Of a stretch of DNA of 64,000 nucleotides, positions 43,177-51,672 are shown in pieces; position 1 is the stretch's first letter; the number at the start of each line of letters is the position of its first letter. The notes under the pieces are model-generated. The model was not told the origin of the DNA. It worked only from the letters and a program-made list of their open reading frames with translations, and ran no database searches. Both the position numbers and the translations under genes were made by a program. Source of the stretch: a bacterium YEK0313 (GTDB taxonomy: Bacteria > Pseudomonadota > Alphaproteobacteria > Rhizobiales > Phreatobacteraceae); the NCBI GenBank assembly GCA_000751295.2, contig CCMO02000001.1, positions 5,362,951-5,426,950 of the forward strand, in the 5' to 3' direction.

Positions 43177-44469
43177 ATGCTGAATAAAGCGAGAGCTAAA
43201 TTGTCGAACGATCTGATCTATATCAACGATCGCGAATATCATCTGCCAAATAAACCAGCTGTCGTGATCTGCTACGATGGAATGGACCCATCCTATCTTG
43301 CAGACGCCACGACAAGAGGGCTGTCGCCGAACCTCTCCGCCATGGCACAGCATGGGCTCTATGCCAGTGCGCATTCGGCGATGCCGAGCTTCACCAATCC
43401 GAACAATGTCTCGATCGTCTGCGGCGCGCCGCCGCGCGTCCACGGCATTTCCGGCAACTACTGGTACGACCGCGCGACCGGCGAAGAGGTCATGATGACC
43501 GATGCCGGCCCCCTCGGCGCGCCGACGATCCTCGCAGGCCTCTCCGAGGCCGGCGTGAAGGTCGCCGCGGTCACGGCCAAGGACAAGCTGCGCAAGGCGC
43601 TGGCCGTCGGGCTTGTCGGCGACGGTGGCCGAGGCATCGCCTTTTCCGCCGAGAAGGCGTCGGCCTGCACGCTGGCCGAACACGGCATTGCCGGCGAGGA
43701 GGCCCAGGCCGGCGAGCCCGTTCCCGACCAGTATTCGCCGGAGCTCTCGCTGTTCGTCCTCGATGCCGGGCTTCGCCTGCTGAGCAGCGGCCGGGCCGAG
43801 GTGCTCTATCTCTCGCTGTCGGATTTCGTCCAGCATGCCCACGCACCGGGTGCGCCGGACAGCGATGCCTTCATCCGCGCCGTCGACCGCCGGGTCGGCG
43901 CGCTGCTGGACGCCGGCGCCATGGTCGGCATCGTCGCCGATCATGGCATGACCGATCTGTCGCTCGTCGACGGCTCGCCCAACATCCTCTATCTCGGCGA
44001 CCGGCTCGATGCGCGTTACGGCGCCGGACAAACCCGGGTGATCTGCCCGATCACCGATCCGTTCGTGCGCCATCACGGCGCGCTCGGCGGCTTCGTGCGC
44101 ATCCATGTCCTCGGCGATCTCGACCATGCCGAGGTCAGGGACTTCCTCAGCCGGATCCCCGGCGTCGAGCTCGCTCTCCTGCGCGAGGACATGTGCCGGC
44201 GCTTCGACCAGCCGATGGAGCGGGAAGGCGACGTCGCCGTCATCGCCGGCAAGGGCGTGGCGCTCGGCACCCATGACGGCGCGCATGCCCTGGCCGAGCT
44301 TGCCGGCACGCGGCTGCGCTCCCACGGCAGCCTGGCGGAGCGGAACGTGCCCTTCCTCGTCTCGCATCCCCTCACCGCGGCCTACCGGCGCAAGGCCGCG
44401 ACGGAGCAACTCCACAACTACGACATCTTCGATTTCGTGCTGAACGGCACGCGCGAGACGGAAGCCTGA
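43177..44469 (+). CDS. phnA: Phosphonoacetate hydrolase
   Basis: 430-residue enzyme of the alkaline-phosphatase superfamily that hydrolyses phosphonoacetate to acetate and phosphate. Zinc ligands and nucleophile are visible in order: Asp in AVVICYDGMDPSYL, Thr in SAMPSFTNPNNVSIV, Asp/His in SDFVQHAHAPG, Asp-His in VGIVADHGMTDLS and His in LGTHDGAH. ATG 43177 directly follows the regulatory gap. A second superfamily member starts 3 bases after its stop, so it heads an operon. It allows growth on phosphonoacetate without the C-P lyase found at the left of this window. Confidence 0.9.
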   Translation: MLNKARAKLSNDLIYINDREYHLPNKPAVVICYDGMDPSYLADATTRGLSPNLSAMAQHGLYASAHSAMPSFTNPNNVSIVCGAPPRVHGISGNYWYDRATGEEVMMTDAGPLGAPTILAGLSEAGVKVAAVTAKDKLRKALAVGLVGDGGRGIAFSAEKASACTLAEHGIAGEEAQAGEPVPDQYSPELSLFVLDAGLRLLSSGRAEVLYLSLSDFVQHAHAPGAPDSDAFIRAVDRRVGALLDAGAMVGIVADHGMTDLSLVDGSPNILYLGDRLDARYGAGQTRVICPITDPFVRHHGALGGFVRIHVLGDLDHAEVRDFLSRIPGVELALLREDMCRRFDQPMEREGDVAVIAGKGVALGTHDGAHALAELAGTRLRSHGSLAERNVPFLVSHPLTAAYRRKAATEQLHNYDIFDFVLNGTRETEA

Positions 44470-44472
44470 GCC

Positions 44473-45753
44473 ATGACGGAGAAGCGCCGCGCCGTCGTCC
44501 TCATCCTCGATGGGTTGCGCCGGGATTTCGTCACGCCGGAGCGGATGCCGCGCCTTTCGGCCCTGCGCCGGCGCGCGACCTGGTGCGCCGAGCACCGCTC
44601 GGTCTTTCCCTCGGTCACGCGTGTCGTCTCGTCGAGCGTCGCGACCGGCTGCCGGCCCGCCCGCCACGGCCTTGCCGGCAATACGATCTGCCTGCCGAAC
44701 GACGGCGCGCTCGCGCTGTTCGACGCCGGCAAGCCCGACTTCATCGCCGAGAAGCAGCGCCTCACCGGCCGGGCTCTGGCCATGCCGACGCTCGCCGAGC
44801 GCCTCGCGCCGGCCGGAGGCGTCGCCGTCTACAACAATGTCTCGCCCGGCGCTGCCTATCTGCACGATCCCCTGGGCTTCGGGCATGTCTATCACCGTGC
44901 CGGCAGCTTCGGCCCGGGCCGCGCGCCCCTCGCTGGCGAGCGGGCGCTTGCCATTGCCGGTGACCTCGACGGCGATGCCGCCCTGGTCGCCCGCTTCACG
45001 AAAGAGGCGGTCGCAATGGACCGGCCGGCACTGGCGCTCGCCTGGCTCGGCCATCCCGACACGACGCAGCACGACCACCCGCTCGGCTCGCCCCAGCACC
45101 ACGAAGCGCTGCGCCGCGCCGACGCCCATGCCGGCGCGGTGGTCGATGCCGTCGACGCGGCCCGCAGGCGCGGCGATGACATCCTGCTGCTGGTCGGTTC
45201 CGACCACGGCCACCAGACCGTCTCGGATGTCGTCGACATCGACGCCGAGCTGGTCGCCGCCGGCCTGAAGGCGGCGCCCGGCTCGACCGATATCGTGGTC
45301 GCGCCGAACGGCACCGCCGCGCTGATCTATGTCGACCCGCGCCAGGCGCATCTGGCCGCGCCGCTCGGCGCCTACCTCGCAGGCCGTCCCTGGGTCGGAC
45401 GCCTGATCGCACGCGATGATTTCAATGCCTTCGGCATCCCTGCCGACGACGGGCTCGCCTTCGCGGTGGCGATGGCGGCCGACGACGAGGCGGTCAATGC
45501 CTACGGCGTTCCCGGTCTCAGCCTCGCGGCCAAGCCGGCGGGCGGCAAACCCGACCGGCTCGGCTGCGGCCAGCATGGCGGGCTCGGCCGCTACGAGCAG
45601 TCGCCGGTGCTGATCCTGGACGGTCCGGGCTTTGCCGCCGGCGGCACGATCGCCGAGCCGACATCGGCGATCGACCTCGCCCCGACCCTTCTCGCCTTCC
45701 TCCGACAGGAAGCGCCCGGCCTCGACGGCCGGCCCCTGCAGCCTCGCCCCTGA
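44473..45753 (+). CDS. Alkaline phosphatase superfamily phosphodiesterase (nucleotide pyrophosphatase-like)
   Basis: 426 residues. Metal and nucleophile motifs: AVVLILDGLRRDFVT (Asp), HRSVFPSVTRVVSSSVATG (Thr nucleophile), AWLGHPDTTQHDHPLG (Asp/His), LLVGSDHGHQTVSD (Asp-His) and GCGQHGGLGRYEQSP (His). It resembles the nucleotide pyrophosphatase/phosphodiesterase group. It sits between phnA and the ABC transporter genes, so it may release or pre-process a phosphonate ester or related phosphorus compound. No signal peptide, so it is cytoplasmic. Confidence 0.82.
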   Translation: MTEKRRAVVLILDGLRRDFVTPERMPRLSALRRRATWCAEHRSVFPSVTRVVSSSVATGCRPARHGLAGNTICLPNDGALALFDAGKPDFIAEKQRLTGRALAMPTLAERLAPAGGVAVYNNVSPGAAYLHDPLGFGHVYHRAGSFGPGRAPLAGERALAIAGDLDGDAALVARFTKEAVAMDRPALALAWLGHPDTTQHDHPLGSPQHHEALRRADAHAGAVVDAVDAARRRGDDILLLVGSDHGHQTVSDVVDIDAELVAAGLKAAPGSTDIVVAPNGTAALIYVDPRQAHLAAPLGAYLAGRPWVGRLIARDDFNAFGIPADDGLAFAVAMAADDEAVNAYGVPGLSLAAKPAGGKPDRLGCGQHGGLGRYEQSPVLILDGPGFAAGGTIAEPTSAIDLAPTLLAFLRQEAPGLDGRPLQPRP

Positions 45754-45783
45754 CCGTCATCGCCAACGACCGGATGTCCAGCC

Positions 45784-47334
45784 ATGATCCGTTTCAGCCA
45801 TGATCGCGGCCCCGATCGCCGCAAAGTCCTTTTCGGCGGCGCCGGCCTTGCCGCCGCGCTCGCCGTCCTGCCGGACGAAGCCTTCGGCCAGAGCGTCCGC
45901 AAGGGCGTCCTGAAATATGCCACCCTCGGCCTCGACACCTCCGATCCGCATCGCCATACCGGCAGCATCGCCGTGCAGCAGTGCTATGTGGAGACGCTGA
46001 CCTCGATCGCCGCCGACGGCTCGGTCGAGCCGTTCCTCGCCGAAAGCTTCGAGGTCTCGCCGGATGGCCTTACCTATCGCTTCAAGCTGCGGCCGGACGT
46101 CAGGTTCCATAACGGCGACGTCATGACGGTCGCCGATGTCGCGGCCAATTTCGAGCGGGTCAAGACCAAGGTGAAGGGCGGCTGGCTCGTCTCGGCGATG
46201 AAGCGTGTCGCCAGGCTCGAGACGGCCGACCCGACCACCCTCGCCATCACCCTCGAGGAACCCTATTCGCCGTTCCTCAGCCTCCTGTCGGAGCTCTGGA
46301 TCCTGTCGCCGAAATCCGAGGGCTGGGACGAGACGATCAAGACGCCGATCGGCACCGGCCCGTTCACCTTCGGCGCCTGGCAGCCCAAGGTGAAGCTGCT
46401 CACGCCGGCCTTCGCGCAATACTGGAAGAGCGGTGCGCCCCGGCTCGAAGCGGTCGAGTTCGACCTGCGCGACGGCATCGACAAGAGCCTCGCCCTGCGC
46501 GCCGGCGACGTGCACATCATCAGCGTCGAGCGCGACGCCGCCGAGACGCTGGAAAAGGCGGGCGCAGCCACCGTGTCCGGCCTGAAGGACACGACCTGGT
46601 ATTTCGTAGCCTTCAACAACCGCAGGCCGCGCAAGCCCTTCGACGACGAGCGCGTCCGCCGCGCTCTCGCCCTCGCCATCGACAAAGCCGCCTTCATGCG
46701 GTTCGTCGGCGGCGACAAGGGTGTCGTCACCAACCAGATCGTCGCGCCCGGCAATGTCTATTTCGACGCGGCGAGCCACGCGGCCGACGCCTTCGCCAAG
46801 CCGGACCTCGACCAGGCGAAAAAGCTGCTCGCCGAGGCCGGCGTCAGGCCGGCCGAGCACACGATCGAGTTCGTCTCCTGGCAGGAGGCCTATGCGCAGG
46901 TCGTCGTGCAGATGGTGCGCAAGCTCGGCTTCAAGGTGAACCATGTCGCGCTCGACGATATCGGCGCGCAGAAGCGTCTCGGCCAGTACGACTGGGACAT
47001 GAACGCCATGGCGTCGGGCCCGCGCTCCGACATCTATCTGCGTTATGTCCGCCTGATGAGCGACGGCCCGAACCCGGTCCTCTGGGGCGGCATCCAGGAC
47101 GCCGAGCTCGATCGCCTGATCAACGAGGCGGTGAAGCAGCCCGACATTGCCGCGCGCAAGGCGACCTATCTCGAGGCCTCCGAGCGGATCACCGGCAGGG
47201 GCTATTTCTACGTGATCGGGCATGCGCCGAGCCTCATCGCCATCCGCAAGGGCGTGAACGGCTATGACCCCGGCTTCACCTGGGCCTGCCACTGGGCGAG
47301 CGGCGGCATCGCTCACGCCACGATCGACGCCTGA
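45784..47334 (+). CDS. Dpp-type ABC transporter substrate-binding protein
   Basis: 516-residue periplasmic receptor of the SBP_bac_5 family. It has a Tat-type N-terminus (GPDRRKVLFGGAGLAAALAV). Conserved blocks are FLAESFEVSPDGLTYRFKL with RPDVRFHNGDVMTVADV, and KTPIGTGPFTFGAWQP. The family binds peptides, nickel, opines, glutathione and other solutes. Here the operon suggests a phosphonate or organophosphorus ligand, which would be an uncommon cargo. Confidence 0.9.
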   Translation: MIRFSHDRGPDRRKVLFGGAGLAAALAVLPDEAFGQSVRKGVLKYATLGLDTSDPHRHTGSIAVQQCYVETLTSIAADGSVEPFLAESFEVSPDGLTYRFKLRPDVRFHNGDVMTVADVAANFERVKTKVKGGWLVSAMKRVARLETADPTTLAITLEEPYSPFLSLLSELWILSPKSEGWDETIKTPIGTGPFTFGAWQPKVKLLTPAFAQYWKSGAPRLEAVEFDLRDGIDKSLALRAGDVHIISVERDAAETLEKAGAATVSGLKDTTWYFVAFNNRRPRKPFDDERVRRALALAIDKAAFMRFVGGDKGVVTNQIVAPGNVYFDAASHAADAFAKPDLDQAKKLLAEAGVRPAEHTIEFVSWQEAYAQVVVQMVRKLGFKVNHVALDDIGAQKRLGQYDWDMNAMASGPRSDIYLRYVRLMSDGPNPVLWGGIQDAELDRLINEAVKQPDIAARKATYLEASERITGRGYFYVIGHAPSLIAIRKGVNGYDPGFTWACHWASGGIAHATIDA

Positions 47335-47355
47335 GAGCCTGGGGAGACGGCGGCC

Positions 47356-48282
47356 ATGGCCATCCCGGTTTCAGCCGCGGCAGGCTTTCCACGATCGATG
47401 CCGCACCGCCGCTGGCCGGCCGGCCTCGTCCTCGCGGGCGCCGTCGTGGCGCTGGCGGTTCTGGCCGGCCTCGCCGCGCCATGGCTCACCGGAACCTCGC
47501 CGCTCGACCAGGACCTGCTGGCGATCAACAAGGGCCCGAGCGTGGAATTTCCGCTCGGCACCGACCATCTCGGCCGCGACGTCTTCGCCCGTCTGCTCCA
47601 CGGCGCACGCGCGACACTCGGCATTTCGGCCGCCGGCACGGCGATCGCCTTCGCCATCGGCGCGGGGCTCGGCCTCCTGGCGCTCGCCTTCGGGCGCTGG
47701 CCGGCCATGGTCCTGTTCGCGGCGATCGACCTCGTGCGCGCCCTTCCCGGCACCCTGCTCGCGCTGCTGCTGATCGTCGGCCTCGGCAGCGGTCCCGGTC
47801 CCCTGGTCCTTGCGCTCGGCATTTCGTTCACGCCGCTCGTCGCCTATGTGACGCGCGCGACCTATCTGCGCGAGGCGGCCCGCGACTACGTCCAGGCAGC
47901 GACGAGCTTCTCCGGCGGCCGGCTGCACATCCTCCGGCGGCACATCCTGCCCAACATCGCCGGCGCGCTGGTCACCCAGGCGGCGATCATCCTGCCGCGC
48001 TGCATCGTCACCGAATCGGTGCTCAGCTTTCTCGGCATCGGCTCGTCGCCCGACGCGCCGACCTGGGGCCGGATGATCGCCGATGCGAGCCGCTTCGTCG
48101 AACGCGCGCCCCACGCCATCCTCGCGCCGCTCGTCGCGCTGGTCCTGCTGACGCTGAGCCTGTCTGTCATCGGCACTCATCTGCGGCGGCGCCTCGATCC
48201 GGTCCGCGACGAAACGCGCGGCCCTGCCGCGATCGACGATGCGGAACCGGCCGGTGCCGGCCGGCCGCGGCTCACGGCCTGA
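47356..48282 (+). CDS. DppC-type ABC transporter permease
   Basis: 308-residue inner-membrane permease. FPLGTDHLGRDVFARLLHGA is the DppC hallmark after the first helix. The EAA loop region is ATYLREAARDYVQAATSFSG and VTESVLSFLGIGSSPDAPTW is typical. It precedes the DppB-type gene, the reverse of the usual B-C order. Confidence 0.92.
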   Translation: MAIPVSAAAGFPRSMPHRRWPAGLVLAGAVVALAVLAGLAAPWLTGTSPLDQDLLAINKGPSVEFPLGTDHLGRDVFARLLHGARATLGISAAGTAIAFAIGAGLGLLALAFGRWPAMVLFAAIDLVRALPGTLLALLLIVGLGSGPGPLVLALGISFTPLVAYVTRATYLREAARDYVQAATSFSGGRLHILRRHILPNIAGALVTQAAIILPRCIVTESVLSFLGIGSSPDAPTWGRMIADASRFVERAPHAILAPLVALVLLTLSLSVIGTHLRRRLDPVRDETRGPAAIDDAEPAGAGRPRLTA

Positions 48283-48294
48283 GAGGAGATCGTC

Positions 48295-49203
48295 ATGACG
48301 CGCACCTTCGCCGTCCTCGCCAGCCTCCTCAGGGGCCTTGCCCAGGCCGCCTTCATCGTGATGCTGACCTTCCTTCTCTGCCGGGTGATGCCGGGCGACG
48401 TCGTCGACGTGCTCGGCCTCGAAGGCGGACTGACGGCCGAGCAGCAGGCCGAGATGCGCCACAGCCTCGGGCTCGACCGGCCCCTGCCGGCGCAGTTCGC
48501 GACCTGGATCGCCCAAGCCGCGGCCGGCGATTTCGGCCGCTCGATCCGCTTCGACCGCCCGGTCGGGGAGATGCTCGCGACCGCGCTTCCGGTCACGGCG
48601 TGGCTTGCCACGCTCAGCTTCTGCTTCGGCGTGGCGCTGGCGCTCCTGCTCGCGGTCGCGGCGACCGCCTGGCCCTCGCGCTGGCTCGATGCCGCGATCG
48701 ACGGGGTCAACACCTGGTCGATCGCCGTTCCGACCTTCTGCGCCGGCGTCCTGGCCATCCTCGTCTTCTCGATCTGGCTCGGCTGGCTGCCGGTCATCGG
48801 CGGGCTGCTGGTGCCGGTCCTGGTGATCGGGCTCGACAATGCCGGCCAGGTCGTCAAGTCGCTGCGCGAGGAGCTGCGCGAGGCGGTGATGCTGCCGCAT
48901 GTGCGCACGGCCCGGGCCAAGGGCCTCTCGCCCTGGCGCATCGCCTTCGCCCATGTGCTGCCGGCCGCCATGCCTGTGGTGCTGGCGCTCTCGGGCCTGG
49001 TGCTGGGCGGCCTCGTTGCCGGCTCGCTCACCATGGAGATCCTGTTCGCCCTGCCCGGGCTCGGCAGTCTGACGCTCAACGCCATCCACGGCCGGGACTA
49101 CCCGATCATCCTCGCCGCCGTCACGCTGATCGCCGTCGCACTGGTCGCCATCAACACGATCGTCGACATGCTGCACCGCCTGATCGATCCGAGGCTTGCC
49201 TGA
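48295..49203 (+). CDS. DppB-type ABC transporter permease
   Basis: 302-residue permease. The N-terminal domain contains MRHSLGLDRPLPAQFATWIA then GDFGRSIRF, the DppB signature. An EAA-like loop (MLPHVRTARAKGLSPWRIAF) and a final FALPGLGSLTLNAIHGRDYP follow. The stop overlaps the next gene's ATG (TGATG). Confidence 0.92.
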   Translation: MTRTFAVLASLLRGLAQAAFIVMLTFLLCRVMPGDVVDVLGLEGGLTAEQQAEMRHSLGLDRPLPAQFATWIAQAAAGDFGRSIRFDRPVGEMLATALPVTAWLATLSFCFGVALALLLAVAATAWPSRWLDAAIDGVNTWSIAVPTFCAGVLAILVFSIWLGWLPVIGGLLVPVLVIGLDNAGQVVKSLREELREAVMLPHVRTARAKGLSPWRIAFAHVLPAAMPVVLALSGLVLGGLVAGSLTMEILFALPGLGSLTLNAIHGRDYPIILAAVTLIAVALVAINTIVDMLHRLIDPRLA

Positions 49204-50843
49204 TGCGTCCGCTCCTCGACATCGTCGACCTCGACATCGCCATTGCCGGCCGGCCCGTGCTGCGGGGCCTCTCGCTGTCGGTCGCGCCCGGCGAAACCGT
49301 GGCGCTGATCGGCGAATCCGGCTCCGGCAAGTCCATGACCGCCGCCGCGGTGATGGGGCTGCTGCCGCCCGGCGCGCGCATCGCCGCAAGGTCGCGCCTC
49401 AGCTTCGACGGCAGGCCGCTGAGCCCCGGCGACGACGCTGCGATGCGGCCGTTGCGCGGCCGCGCCATGAGCATGGTCTTCCAGGACCCGATGAGCTGCC
49501 TCAATCCCTTCATGACCATTGCCGGGCAGATCGACGAGGCCCTGCAGCGGCTCGGCGCCGGCGGTCGCCGGCAGCGCCATGTGCGGATCCTTCAGCTTCT
49601 GGCTCTGGTCGAGCTCGCCGATCCCGCGGCCATGGCGCGGCGCTATCCGCACGAGTTGTCGGGCGGCCAGCAGCAGCGCGTCATGCTGGCCATGGCGCTG
49701 GCTGCCGAGCCTCGCCTCTTGATCGCCGACGAGCCGACGAGCGCGCTCGACGCCACCGTCCAAGCCGAGATCCTCAAGCTCCTGAAGAGCCTCCAGCAAA
49801 GGCTCGGCAGCGCTCTCCTGTTCATCACCCACGACCTGGCCGCGGCCGCCGCCCTGGCGCACCGCATCGTCGTCATGCAGGCCGGCCGGGCGGTGGAGGA
49901 CGGCCCGGCGGCGACCGTGCTCGACCAGCCGCGCGAGACCTATACGCGCCAGCTCGTGGCGACCCGCCGGATGCTGGCGGCGCCGCCGCCTGCCCACGCG
50001 GGCCGGCGCGCCGCCGAACCGGTGCTGCGGATCGACGGCCTCGTCCACGACTATCCGGCGCGGCGCCTGTTCGGCCGACCGTTCCGGTCGCTCGACGGCG
50101 TCTCGCTCGCGATCGCGCCAGGGGAGACGCTGGGCATTCTCGGCGAATCCGGCTCGGGCAAATCGACGCTCGCCCGCATCGCCGCAGGCCTCCTCCGCCC
50201 CGGCGCCGGCGAGGTCACCCTGTTCGGCATGCCGATCGCGGGGACGGTCCGGCTCGACCGCGCTCTCCGCCGCCGGTGCCAGATCATTTTCCAGAACCCT
50301 TACGGCGCCCTCAATCCCAGGCTCTCCGTGGAAGCCGCCATGCGCGAGCCGCTGCATCTGCTCGGCCTCTCCGGCGGCGGCGACCGCGCGCGCATCGAGG
50401 CGGCGCTCGCCGATGTCGGGCTCGGCGGCGAACATCTCGCGCGCTATCCCCATCAATTGTCCGGCGGGCAGCGCCAGCGCGTCTGCATTGCCCGCGCGCT
50501 TCTCTCGGAACCGGAGCTGCTCATCTGCGACGAGATCGTCTCGGCGCTCGACGCGACGGTGCAGATGCAGGTCGTCGCCCTGCTGAAGACCCTGCAGGCC
50601 AGGCGCGGCTTCGCGATGATGTTCGTCGGCCACGACATCGAGATCGTGCGCTGGGTTTCGGACCGGATCGCCGTGATGCATCACGGCCGGATCGTCGAAG
50701 ACGGCCCGGCCGCCGCCATCGTCGCGGCGCCGCGCGCGCCCTATACGCAGAAGCTGATGGCGGCCATGCCGGGCCCGATCGGCCGGGCGGCCGGGGCTCA
50801 CCGCAGCGCGGCGCCCAGCGCCGTTCCCGCCCCTGTCGCGTGA
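49203..50843 (+). CDS. Fused DppD-DppF type ABC transporter ATP-binding protein
   Basis: 546-residue protein with two complete ATPase domains. Domain 1: Walker A GESGSGKSMTA near residue 38, signature LSGGQQQRVMLAMAL, Walker B LLIADEPTSALDA. Domain 2 (from about residue 275): GESGSGKSTLARIA, LSGGQRQRVCIARAL and LLICDEIVSALDA. In domain 2 the usual DEPTSALD is DEIVSALD; the catalytic Glu is kept. One polypeptide therefore supplies both nucleotide-binding domains of the importer. It ends the phnA operon. Confidence 0.93.
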   Translation: MRPLLDIVDLDIAIAGRPVLRGLSLSVAPGETVALIGESGSGKSMTAAAVMGLLPPGARIAARSRLSFDGRPLSPGDDAAMRPLRGRAMSMVFQDPMSCLNPFMTIAGQIDEALQRLGAGGRRQRHVRILQLLALVELADPAAMARRYPHELSGGQQQRVMLAMALAAEPRLLIADEPTSALDATVQAEILKLLKSLQQRLGSALLFITHDLAAAAALAHRIVVMQAGRAVEDGPAATVLDQPRETYTRQLVATRRMLAAPPPAHAGRRAAEPVLRIDGLVHDYPARRLFGRPFRSLDGVSLAIAPGETLGILGESGSGKSTLARIAAGLLRPGAGEVTLFGMPIAGTVRLDRALRRRCQIIFQNPYGALNPRLSVEAAMREPLHLLGLSGGGDRARIEAALADVGLGGEHLARYPHQLSGGQRQRVCIARALLSEPELLICDEIVSALDATVQMQVVALLKTLQARRGFAMMFVGHDIEIVRWVSDRIAVMHHGRIVEDGPAAAIVAAPRAPYTQKLMAAMPGPIGRAAGAHRSAAPSAVPAPVA

Positions 50844-50870
50844 GTGGGCGCCGGTCCGGCCGCATGACCG

Positions 50871-50903
50871 TGACTGTACCGAGGACATGGGTGACATCGG
50901 CCT
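50871..50903. mobile_element. Solitary IS481-type terminus relic
   Basis: TGACTGTACCGAGGACATGG and then GTGACATCGG, starting 28 bases after the ATPase gene, match the outer 30 bp of the IS481 remnant at 10432 and the relic at 22662, in the same orientation. Nothing else of the element remains. The 323-bp gap 50844-51166 otherwise holds only the palindrome at 50975. Confidence 0.55.
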
Positions 50904-50974
50904 GAGCGGCGGCAGCGCGGGCTCACAGCGCCGGCCGACGCGGGGATGCCCGGGGTTGACACCAGAGCGATCAT

Positions 50975-50992
50975 TACGTTGATATCAACGTA
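50975..50992. promoter_or_regulatory. 18-bp perfect palindrome upstream of a VOC protein gene
   Basis: TACGTTGATATCAACGTA is a perfect palindrome, extended imperfectly outward by TCAT and ATGA. It lies 175 bases upstream of the VOC gene. Size and symmetry suit an operator for a dimeric winged-helix regulator of the MarR or ArsR type, but no such regulator is encoded nearby. Confidence 0.55.
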
Positions 50993-51166
50993 CATGATGC
51001 CGTCAATATTGGGAGGCAGGATGGCGATGGGATCCGGCTCCGGCGCCGCAGGCACGGCGTGCAGTCCGGGCACGTCCTCCGATGACCGGAATGGCGCCGC
51101 CCCGGCGCATCCCGGCCGTTCGGCCCGATGCCGCGCAGCAGAACTCCGCTCAGAAGGGAAACGACC

Positions 51167-51613
51167 ATGAAAATCGTGACGAGCCTCAGCTTCCAGGGCC
51201 AGTGCCGCGAGGCGTTCGAGTTCTACGCCAAGGTGCTTGGCGGCAAGATCACCGCCGCCATCCCCTATTCCGACGCGCCTCCGGGCATGCCGATCACCGA
51301 CGAGAAATACAAGACCTGGCTGATGCACTGCTGGCTGGAGGTCGGCGACCAGGCGCTGATGGGCGCGGACCTGGACGTCGACTGGGCGCCCAATATCGGC
51401 AAGCCGAAGAACGGCTTCGACGTTACTCTGCATACGCAGGACAAGGCCCAGGCACAGCGCTGGTTCGACCAGCTCGCCGACGGCGGCAAGGCGGTGATGG
51501 CCTTCAACGAGACCTTCTGGTCGCCCGGCTTCGGCTCGCTGGTCGACAAGTTCGGCGTTCCCTGGATGGTCAACACCATCCCGGCGGCCGGCTGGAAGCC
51601 CACCCAGGGCTGA
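51167..51613 (+). CDS. VOC family protein (PhnB/YjdN-like glyoxalase fold)
   Basis: 148 residues with paired beta-alpha-beta-beta-beta modules: VTSLSFQGQCREAFEFYAKV then ADGGKAVMAFNETFWSPGFG and SLVDKFGVPWMVNT. This is the 3-demethylubiquinone methyltransferase-like subgroup whose E. coli member was once called PhnB. Despite that name it is not part of phosphonate breakdown. ATG 51167 has AGAAGGGA upstream. Ligand unknown. Confidence 0.87.
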   Translation: MKIVTSLSFQGQCREAFEFYAKVLGGKITAAIPYSDAPPGMPITDEKYKTWLMHCWLEVGDQALMGADLDVDWAPNIGKPKNGFDVTLHTQDKAQAQRWFDQLADGGKAVMAFNETFWSPGFGSLVDKFGVPWMVNTIPAAGWKPTQG

Positions 51614-51620
51614 GCTCTCC

Positions 51621-51655
51621 GGCCGGGCGGCGGGCCGCATGCCCGCCGCCCGGCC
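51621..51655. terminator. Bidirectional terminator-like hairpin
   Basis: GGCCGGGCGGCGGGC (51621-51635) and GCCCGCCGCCCGGCC (51641-51655) form a perfect 15-bp, all-GC stem with a 5-base loop. It lies between the convergent VOC and binding-protein genes, 8 bases after the VOC stop. Confidence 0.75.
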
Positions 51656-51672
51656 GTGCCGCAGAGGGCAGC

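Noticed and set aside
47481..49202. N-terminal extension of the fused DppDF ATPase by about 570 residues
   Set aside because: It reads the two permease genes in the wrong frame. The TGATG junction at 49201 gives the correct start.
51167..51613. Assigning the VOC gene to phosphonate metabolism because it resembles PhnB
   Set aside because: The PhnB/YjdN name is historical; the family is not part of the C-P lyase pathway and this gene has its own upstream region and terminator.
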